Positions 5,870-10,710 of a DNA stretch of 10,710 bases are shown piece by piece; positions within the stretch are counted from its first letter, which is position 1, and every line of letters starts with the position of its first letter. The notes beneath the pieces are model-generated. The model was given only the letters and a program-made list of their open reading frames with translations, did no database searches and had not been told where the DNA came from. This DNA comes from an uncultured Cytophagaceae bacterium. Lineage in GTDB: Bacteria > Bacteroidota > Bacteroidia > Cytophagales > Spirosomataceae. The stretch covers positions 1-10,710 of the forward strand of contig CAILUB010000003.1 in the NCBI GenBank assembly GCA_903837305.1, read 5' to 3'. Made by a program: the position numbers and the translations under genes.

Positions 5870-7117
5870 TTATTTCTTTTTCCAAAATTTACCACCAGAC
5901 TTGCCACCACCCGGCTTACCGCCAGACTTACCTTTATATCCGCCAAATGAGCTCTTTTGAGCAGCCGGATTATATTCCGGCGTCTCTCCAAATTCCTCCG
6001 GAACGGCCGCTTTTGTTACCTCTTTCTCTAAGAGATCCTCAATGGTCTTAAACTTACGTTGCTCAGATTCTGTAATAAAGGTATATGCCGTTCCTTTTGT
6101 CTGCGCCCGCGCTGTACGACCGATGCGGTGGATATAATCCTCGCCGTCATTAGGCACATCGTAATTGATCACTAATTCGATTTCGTCGATGTCAATACCC
6201 CGACTTAAGATATCGGTAGCTACTAAAATCTTCGTTTTCTTATTTCTAAAATCTTGTAAAACTTGTTCACGTACTTCTTGCTCTAAATCAGAGTGAATCT
6301 CCTCCACCGAGAAACGAGCACGCTTTAAATCCGAGGTGAGGGATTTGACGTTTTGTTTTTTAGAACAGAAAACAATCACGCGGGTATAATCTTGCAACTT
6401 TAATAGGTGCTTTACGAGCGGACTTTTCTGTTTTTCATACACTACAAAAGCCTCCTGAACAATTTGCTCTGGGGGTTTCGAAACGGCGATATTGATTTCA
6501 ACCGGATTATCTAATAGTTTTTGGGCCAAAGTCTTCATCTTAGGCGCAAATGTCGCCGAGAACAACAAGTTCTGACGCTTCTCAGTTAAGAATGAAATAA
6601 TCTTCATCAAATCATCCGAAAATCCCATATCGAGCATGCGATCCGCCTCGTCCAATACTAAATAACTACAGTGCTTTAAGTTCACATATCCCATATTTAA
6701 ATGGGCAATCATGCGACCTGGAGTGCAAACTACGATATCTACACCGCTCGTTAACGCTGTTTTCTCAGTGGTAAAGGAATTTCCATCCCCTCCACCATAT
6801 ATGGCAATCGAACTTACATTAGCGAAATAGCCTAATCCTTCCATATTTCCGGCGATTTGAATCGCTAGTTCACGGGTTGGAACGATAATCAGGGCATTGA
6901 TGTGATCCTCCGGATGAGGTTCTGTGATTAATTTATGGATGATGGGTAAAAGAAAGGCTGCCGTTTTACCAGTTCCTGTCTGGGCTGAGGCTAAAATGTC
7001 GCGGCCCGCTAATATGGGTTGTATAACTTGGGATTGAACCGGCGTAGCGGTTTTATATCCCATGGAACTAATACCGTCTAATATTTGTGGGCTGAGCCCG
7101 AGTTCTTCAAATGTCAA
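5870..7117 (-). CDS. DEAD-box ATP-dependent RNA helicase, RhlE-like
   Basis: All DEAD-box motifs are present in this 415-residue protein: a Q motif beginning with FEELGL (3-8), motif I AQTGTGKT (45-52), Ia PTRELA (80-85), Ib TPGR (132-135), II DEAD (156-159), III SAT (187-189), V ATDILSRGIDI (300-310) and VI HRIGRTAR (330-337). A Gly/Lys-rich basic tail (about 391-415, ending FWKKK) is typical of RhlE-type proteins and probably adds non-specific RNA affinity. Role in the family: ATP-driven unwinding of short RNA duplexes in ribosome assembly and RNA turnover, in the cytoplasm. The start is unusual: an in-frame TAG (minus strand, bases 7121-7123) lies just upstream, with only ATT (7118-7120) and TTG (7115-7117) between it and the Q motif. 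I chose TTG because the product then begins TFEELGLSP, as relatives do. It is 16 bases downstream of the outer-membrane protein gene and abuts the NPP gene. Confidence 0.95.
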   Translation of the reverse strand: MTFEELGLSPQILDGISSMGYKTATPVQSQVIQPILAGRDILASAQTGTGKTAAFLLPIIHKLITEPHPEDHINALIIVPTRELAIQIAGNMEGLGYFANVSSIAIYGGGDGNSFTTEKTALTSGVDIVVCTPGRMIAHLNMGYVNLKHCSYLVLDEADRMLDMGFSDDLMKIISFLTEKRQNLLFSATFAPKMKTLAQKLLDNPVEINIAVSKPPEQIVQEAFVVYEKQKSPLVKHLLKLQDYTRVIVFCSKKQNVKSLTSDLKRARFSVEEIHSDLEQEVREQVLQDFRNKKTKILVATDILSRGIDIDEIELVINYDVPNDGEDYIHRIGRTARAQTKGTAYTFITESEQRKFKTIEDLLEKEVTKAAVPEEFGETPEYNPAAQKSSFGGYKGKSGGKPGGGKSGGKFWKKK

Positions 7118-7133
7118 AATCTAGTTGTTTATG

Positions 7134-8063
7134 TTACCTCGGTAATGGAGGGCATTCTTTGGGTGAAGGTATGTGAAATATGATTTGGAATTGTGTTGTA
7201 ACGACATGATCCGTTGTGTAGGGTCTTTTAGCCGGAATTAACAATTTTGGGTTAAATACTTTATCCGTATTTGTACTAGCCAGTTGGGGGAAAATACTTG
7301 GGGTTAAATTAGTTAAGTAGCCTAACTCAAAACCAAAGTCAATTTTATCATTTAATTTGTACCGTAAACCCAAATGAAGTGGAATGGCGATTCCAACGGA
7401 TGGGACCACTTCAGCGGGATTCGTTATGGTTTCCGGAATAGTACTTAATGTAGGTAGAGGCGCTGGTGTTGGTATGGGTGAGGGAGGTTGAAGATAATAA
7501 TTCAAGGTTTTAGGAGCGCTTTTCAATCCTCCTGAATAACCTGTGCCATCTACTCTTGAAATACTTGGGTTATTGGATATGACTGAAATTCCAAGTGAGA
7601 TATAAGGTTTGATGGGACTTCTTTTGAGCACATATTCGTCATTTCCCAAAATTTCATATAGGCCTTTTGCGCTGATTTCGATGATATTATTACTAGTCGA
7701 AAAAACCATATTTTGCAAAGTGATGTCCGTAGGAATTTTTGTGAATGATACCTCTTCGCCCTTTAATTGAATGAAATTGCCGCTAAATCGGTAACTGAAT
7801 TTTTTGTGAAAATGTCGGGTGAAACTCGCTCCTAAATTAAAGGAGGTTTTCGAATTGATCCAATTAGAAAAATAGCCTAAATCCTGATTCGAATAGAAAT
7901 ATTGCGAACTTCCTGCACCTAAGGTAATGGAATTATGTGCCTGAAAAGGGGCTCCTTTGTATCCCTGTTGACGCTTTTGTTTTTGAAACCACATTTGTTG
8001 TCCACTACTGGTAGGCTGATAGAGAAAAAAAGAAAGAAGAGACAACAAAAGTATTCGAATCAT
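7134..8063 (-). CDS. Outer-membrane beta-barrel protein, DUF6089-like, function unknown
   Basis: I place the start at the ATG 8061-8063, giving 309 residues, because the protein then opens with a signal peptide (MIRILLLSLLSFFL, polar after about residue 16). Longer starts at 8102-8104 or 8127-8129 would lie at or upstream of the promoter element at 8090-8097. The mature part resembles the Bacteroidota DUF6089-type barrels: alternating strands with FTRHFHKKFSYRFSGNF (81-97), IEISAKGLYEI (128-138), a KPYISLGIS strand (152-160) and IPLHLGLRYKLNDKIDFGF (227-245). A proline-rich stretch at 193-221 (PPSPIPTPAPLP and on) interrupts the barrel-like part and is probably a loop. The end, KECPPLPR, is not the aromatic last strand expected of a barrel, although QFQIIFHI (291-298) could be that strand. 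No enzyme motif is seen. It heads the minus-strand cluster, 16 bases before the helicase gene. The family link is from memory of the pattern and moderately sure. Confidence 0.72.
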   Translation of the reverse strand: MIRILLLSLLSFFLYQPTSSGQQMWFQKQKRQQGYKGAPFQAHNSITLGAGSSQYFYSNQDLGYFSNWINSKTSFNLGASFTRHFHKKFSYRFSGNFIQLKGEEVSFTKIPTDITLQNMVFSTSNNIIEISAKGLYEILGNDEYVLKRSPIKPYISLGISVISNNPSISRVDGTGYSGGLKSAPKTLNYYLQPPSPIPTPAPLPTLSTIPETITNPAEVVPSVGIAIPLHLGLRYKLNDKIDFGFELGYLTNLTPSIFPQLASTNTDKVFNPKLLIPAKRPYTTDHVVTTQFQIIFHIPSPKECPPLPR

Positions 8064-8089
8064 AATCAGGTAAATGCTAAGCTTTAAAA

Positions 8090-8097
8090 CAAATATA
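8090..8097 (-). promoter_or_regulatory. Bacteroidota -7 promoter element of the outer-membrane protein/helicase/NPP cluster
   Basis: On the minus strand this reads TATATTTG, an exact TAnnTTTG match. Transcription would start near 8083-8084, about 20 bases before the ATG at 8063. A TTG at 8124-8126 (minus strand) is 29 bases upstream of the element, too far for a standard -33 box. The element supports the shorter start of the downstream gene. Confidence 0.55.
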
Positions 8098-8174
8098 CTC
8101 ATAATTCGATAAACGTTAAGGGCTTGCAATTATTTTGCTGAGCTTATTTGGAATATTTCTAGCTTGCTTCTGTC

Positions 8175-8186
8175 CCTAAGCTTAGG
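8175..8186. promoter_or_regulatory. 12-bp perfect palindrome in the divergent intergenic region
   Basis: CCTAAGCTTAGG is identical to its reverse complement. It lies 25 bases before the lipoprotein ATG and about 78 bases upstream of the -7 element of the divergent gene. The inner octamer CTAAGCTT recurs at 8077-8084, inside the leader of the minus-strand gene. The position suits a binding site for a dimeric regulator of one or both genes. No regulator gene is adjacent, so this is only a candidate site; an RNA hairpin without loop is unlikely. Confidence 0.3.
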
Positions 8187-8211
8187 TAATTTTAACTCTA
8201 ATTCTGTAACC

Positions 8212-8871
8212 ATGAAAAAAATTATACACTTGTTGTCGTTGGCCGTTTTGGCTTCTTGTGGATCTAACTCGGAAGTGAGCATTCCTACTGAGAATTTAAA
8301 TGAAGTATTGACCTGTATAGATGCCAAAGGCTTAGTCTCTAAATATGGTTCTAAGTCTGTCATTCTGGATACAGCCATTATCTCGGGAGATGATACGTTG
8401 AAAGGAGCGATCATTTTTCCAGGTACGCCTAAGCAAGCGAACGTATTCTTTCACGAGGGTAAAATTTCTGATGTGAGTATTCAAGGGGAAAGTTCTTCCT
8501 GGAAAACGGCTTCTGGCTTGTTTTTAGGATTGCCTTTACAGGAAGTGGAGAAATTGAATTCAAAAAACTTTACGATCTCTGGTTTTGGTTGGGCACACGG
8601 TGGCTCGGTAGTATCCTGGGAAGGAGGTAAATTAGCTGGAGACAGCACGTTAACTCATTTGGTTTCCTTCCGCAACAAACGCCAAAACATTTCAGTAGAA
8701 GAATTTTCTAAAGTATCGGGTGAAGCGGAATTCGATGTACGCCATCCTTTCATTCAGCAAATGAATCCCGTATTAGAACAAATAACGATTTTGAAGCCCT
8801 ACATTCCATCTAAAGAAGAGGGGAAGGGAATCGCTAAGAAGATTGAATCTAGTCAAATACCCGTTCGTTAA
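8212..8871 (+). CDS. Putative lipoprotein of unknown function
   Basis: The 219-residue product starts at ATG 8212 with a lipoprotein signal peptide: lysines 2-3, a hydrophobic core and the lipobox LASC with lipidated Cys16, then GSNSE. It should sit in a membrane facing the periplasm or on the cell surface. An in-frame TTG at 8164 would add 16 residues ahead of the signal peptide and is unlikely. The mature part has no motif I can assign. The middle contains a pattern I associate only with uncharacterised Bacteroidota proteins: WKTASGLFLGLPLQEVEKLN (97-116), then FTISGFGWAHGGSVVSWEGG (120-139), rich in Gly and aromatic residues and probably beta-structured. The C-terminal part (about 160-219) is charged and may be helical. 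It is transcribed away from the outer-membrane protein gene. Its TAA overlaps the convergent mazG-like stop codon, and no terminator is visible. Confidence 0.85.
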   Translation: MKKIIHLLSLAVLASCGSNSEVSIPTENLNEVLTCIDAKGLVSKYGSKSVILDTAIISGDDTLKGAIIFPGTPKQANVFFHEGKISDVSIQGESSSWKTASGLFLGLPLQEVEKLNSKNFTISGFGWAHGGSVVSWEGGKLAGDSTLTHLVSFRNKRQNISVEEFSKVSGEAEFDVRHPFIQQMNPVLEQITILKPYIPSKEEGKGIAKKIESSQIPVR

Positions 8872-9194
8872 GCTAGTTTGGGATTATTCTTGTGGCGGTC
8901 AGCATCACGCTCCGTCTTCTTTAAGAGGTTCTGTTTCAGAGCCTCTTCTAAGTTAACGCCTGTTTGGTTAGCCAGACAGATCAGCACGAAAAGGACATCA
9001 GCCATCTCATCTCCTAAGTCTTTATTCTTATCGGATTCTTTCTCTGATTGTTCTCCATAGCGACGCGCGATGATGCGAGCGACTTCTCCTACCTCTTCGG
9101 TAAGCATGGCCATATTGGTTAATTCACTAAAATAGCGAACGCCTACGGTCTTAATCCACTCGTCTACTTGCTGTTGTGCGTTTGAAATCGTCAT
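8868..9194 (-). CDS. MazG-like nucleotide pyrophosphohydrolase
   Basis: This 108-residue, single-domain all-alpha protein carries the MazG metal-binding signature: EEVGE (33-37) and, one helix later, GDEMADVL (61-68) with Glu63 and Asp66. Known for the family: magnesium-dependent hydrolysis of (d)NTPs to monophosphates and pyrophosphate, often removing non-canonical nucleotides. Full-length MazG of E. coli has two such domains in about 260 residues, so this is the short one-domain type and should act as a homo-oligomer. The substrate is not readable. The start codon lies 2 bases after the dtd stop, making it the last gene of the mgtE-dtd operon. The stop codon shares the bases TTAA (8868-8871) with the stop of the opposing lipoprotein gene. 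I withhold the symbol mazG because orthology to the two-domain enzyme is doubtful. Confidence 0.92.
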   Translation of the reverse strand: MTISNAQQQVDEWIKTVGVRYFSELTNMAMLTEEVGEVARIIARRYGEQSEKESDKNKDLGDEMADVLFVLICLANQTGVNLEEALKQNLLKKTERDADRHKNNPKLA

Positions 9195-9196
9195 AA

Positions 9197-9646
9197 TTAG
9201 GGGTTTTTAGAGTCGAGGATGATGGTGACTGGCCCGTCGTTTGTTAAATTAATTTGCATATCAGCACCGAAGACGCCAGTTTGGATCTTTTTACCAAGTT
9301 TATCTGATAAAGTCGAGATCATCAGTTCATAGAGAGGAATCGCCTCTTCTGGTCTGGCCGCATCAAGAAAACTGGGTCGATTTCCCTTGCGAGTCGCCGC
9401 CTGAAGGGTAAACTGGCTCACTAATAAGAGCTCGCCGTTGATGGCCTGTAAATCTAGATTCATTTTGCCCTCCTCATCAGAGAATATACGTAATCCAGCA
9501 ATTTTTCCGGCTAAATAAGCCACATCATCCGTCGTGTCATCCACGTGAATGCCTAGAAGTACCACAAATCCCTGCTGAATGGAGGCCTGCATTGCACTAT
9601 CGATATGCAAGGTGGCTTGACTTACGCGTTGAATAACGGCAATCAT
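9197..9646 (-). CDS. dtd: D-aminoacyl-tRNA deacylase (Dtd)
   Basis: The 149 residues match the usual Dtd length of about 145-150 from end to end: MIAVIQRVSQA at the start, GKMN (60-63), the catalytic-pocket motif SQFTL (77-81), NRPSF (89-93), and TGVFGADM (123-130) leading to NDGPVT (136-141), which contains the Gly-cisPro motif that excludes L-amino acids. Family function: a cytoplasmic homodimer that hydrolyses D-aminoacyl-tRNA (and glycyl-tRNA-Ala), keeping D-amino acids out of proteins. All signature residues are intact, so it is probably active. It lies 2 bases downstream of mgtE and 2 bases upstream of the MazG-like gene, so all three should be on one mRNA. No own promoter is visible. 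Confidence 0.97.
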   Translation of the reverse strand: MIAVIQRVSQATLHIDSAMQASIQQGFVVLLGIHVDDTTDDVAYLAGKIAGLRIFSDEEGKMNLDLQAINGELLLVSQFTLQAATRKGNRPSFLDAARPEEAIPLYELMISTLSDKLGKKIQTGVFGADMQINLTNDGPVTIILDSKNP

Positions 9647-9648
9647 AT

Positions 9649-10710
9649 TTACAAGAGTAGGTAGACGATCAAGAAATAAACTCCATAGCCTAGGATGTCG
9701 TTCGTCGTGGTGATGAAAGGTCCACTTGCCACCGCTGGATTAATCTTCATTTGATTTAAAACCAATGGAGTGATGGTCCCCATTAAACTAGCTAACATAA
9801 CCACCGCGAAAAGCGAGATGGAAACGGTCATGGATAACATGATTTGGCCTGAATCTACTAATAAAGAACATCCAAAAGCGAATATCGCTGCGATTAATGC
9901 GTTGATTAATGCAACTAATAACACTTTCTGGAGACGTTTCCACAAGGTGGTATCTAAACCGCTTTTATCTGCTAAAGACTGCACAATTAAGGAAGAAGAC
10001 TGTATTCCTACATTTCCACCGGTCGAACCGATCAAGGGAATGAAGGCAGAAATGGCAGGTAAAAGAGAGATGGTGTCGTCGAAACGATCGATGATTTTAG
10101 CTGCCAAAAAACTACCCACCATACCACCAATCAACCAAGGCAGGCGTGAACGCACTAATAACCAAACAGAGTCATCTTCTTCCACGTCTTCCGAGATACC
10201 GGCCATGACCTGAATATCTTCTTGTGCGGATTCTGTGATGAAATCGACCACGTCATCGATGGTGATTCGGCCTAAAAGACGTCCCTGAATATTGACTACC
10301 GGTATCGCTTCTAAGTCGTATTTCTGCATTAAATCGGCTACTTCTTCACCAGAAGCGTAAGTCTGAACCGAAACAATTTCATCCGCATCGTAGACGTCTG
10401 CGATTTTAGAACCGCGCTTCGCTAAGATGATTTTCTTTAAAGAAACGGTACCTAATAAAAGTCCGTCGTCATCAATGACGTAAACGGAATATACTTTTTC
10501 CACATCCTCTGCCTGCTTGCGGATTTCCTCCACACATTCGGTTACGGTTTGGGAAATATTAATCTTGATTAACTCTTTCTGCATTAAACCACCAGCGCAG
10601 TCTTCATCGTAATGCATTAAGTCTATGATGAAACGAGCTTGCTCGCGGTCTTTTAAAAGCGCGATTACTTCCTCACGTACTTTAACCGGTTGCTCATTTA
10701 GAATATCTAC
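9649..10710 (-). CDS. mgtE: Magnesium transporter MgtE, partial (N-terminal end outside window)
   Basis: The reading frame is open to the right edge; 353 residues are visible, against roughly 450 for the family, so about the first 100 (most of the N domain) are missing. The visible part starts in the N domain (VREEVIALL), then has DEDCAGGLM, the junction to the two CBS domains (about 45-95 and 105-160 of the visible part). The membrane domain follows from about 190: WLIGGMVGSFLAAKII, then LIGSTGGNVGIQSSSLIVQS with the GNVGIQ motif, and at the end GPFITTTNDILGYGVYF, whose Asp (about visible residue 338) matches the magnesium-binding Asp of the pore. Known for the family: a dimeric inner-membrane Mg2+ channel gated by magnesium bound between the CBS and N domains. 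It is the first gene of the operon within the window, with dtd 2 bases downstream. Confidence 0.96.
   Translation of the reverse strand, partial: VDILNEQPVKVREEVIALLKDREQARFIIDLMHYDEDCAGGLMQKELIKINISQTVTECVEEIRKQAEDVEKVYSVYVIDDDGLLLGTVSLKKIILAKRGSKIADVYDADEIVSVQTYASGEEVADLMQKYDLEAIPVVNIQGRLLGRITIDDVVDFITESAQEDIQVMAGISEDVEEDDSVWLLVRSRLPWLIGGMVGSFLAAKIIDRFDDTISLLPAISAFIPLIGSTGGNVGIQSSSLIVQSLADKSGLDTTLWKRLQKVLLVALINALIAAIFAFGCSLLVDSGQIMLSMTVSISLFAVVMLASLMGTITPLVLNQMKINPAVASGPFITTTNDILGYGVYFLIVYLLL

Noticed and set aside
5880..5945. Low-complexity Gly/Lys codon run as a DNA repeat element
   Set aside because: It encodes the basic Gly-rich tail common in RhlE-type helicases; no regular repeat unit is seen at DNA level.
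8164..8211. TTG at 8164 as the start of the lipoprotein gene
   Set aside because: The signal peptide and lipobox begin at the ATG at 8212; the extra 16 residues would precede the signal peptide.
8130..8414. 94-codon minus-strand frame overlapping the lipoprotein gene
   Set aside because: It overlaps the start and signal peptide of the lipoprotein gene on the other strand and has no family features.
9770..10213. 147-codon plus-strand open frame antisense to mgtE
   Set aside because: The minus strand encodes clear MgtE motifs here; the antisense product shows no recognisable domain and is a shadow of mgtE.

Overview
The window looks like an ordinary chromosomal stretch from a Bacteroidota bacterium, most likely a member of the Cytophagales; the order is inferred from overall gene resemblance. 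The support is: perfect copies of the Bacteroidota -7 promoter element TAnnTTTG (914-921 +, 2350-2357 +, 8090-8097 -), an absence of obvious Shine-Dalgarno sequences before the start codons, a protein resembling the Bacteroidota-restricted DUF6089 family, and Bacteroidota-style secreted proteins.

Left part, plus strand (1-2302): the 3' end of rpoN (sigma-54), then a HigB/HigA toxin-antitoxin pair with its own promoter and a candidate operator, then a crotonase-fold CoA enzyme starting 3 bases after higA. The toxin-antitoxin pair is AT-richer than its neighbours and looks like an inserted module. Middle, plus strand (2303-4621): tRNA-Arg(ACG) with promoter and intrinsic terminator, a secreted sorbosone-dehydrogenase-like beta-propeller, and 9 bases later a bestrophin-family channel.

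Minus-strand cluster (8063 down to 4625): a DUF6089-like outer-membrane protein, a RhlE-type DEAD-box RNA helicase that appears to start at TTG or ATT, and a secreted nucleotide pyrophosphatase/phosphodiesterase-like hydrolase whose ATG directly abuts the helicase stop codon. The cluster converges on the bestrophin gene with a 3-base gap. A 148-base divergent intergenic region (8064-8211) holding a 12-bp perfect palindrome separates it from a plus-strand lipoprotein gene of unknown function (8212-8871).

Right part, minus strand (10710 down to 8868): mgtE (5' end outside the window), dtd and a MazG-like pyrophosphohydrolase, with 2-base gaps, almost certainly one operon. Its last stop codon overlaps that of the convergent lipoprotein gene. 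No stretch over 300 bases lacks a gene. I found no prophage, insertion sequence, CRISPR array, rRNA or clearly novel multi-gene system. The best targets for a second look are the HigBA operator, the helicase start, the possible active-site changes in the beta-propeller, and the divergent palindrome.
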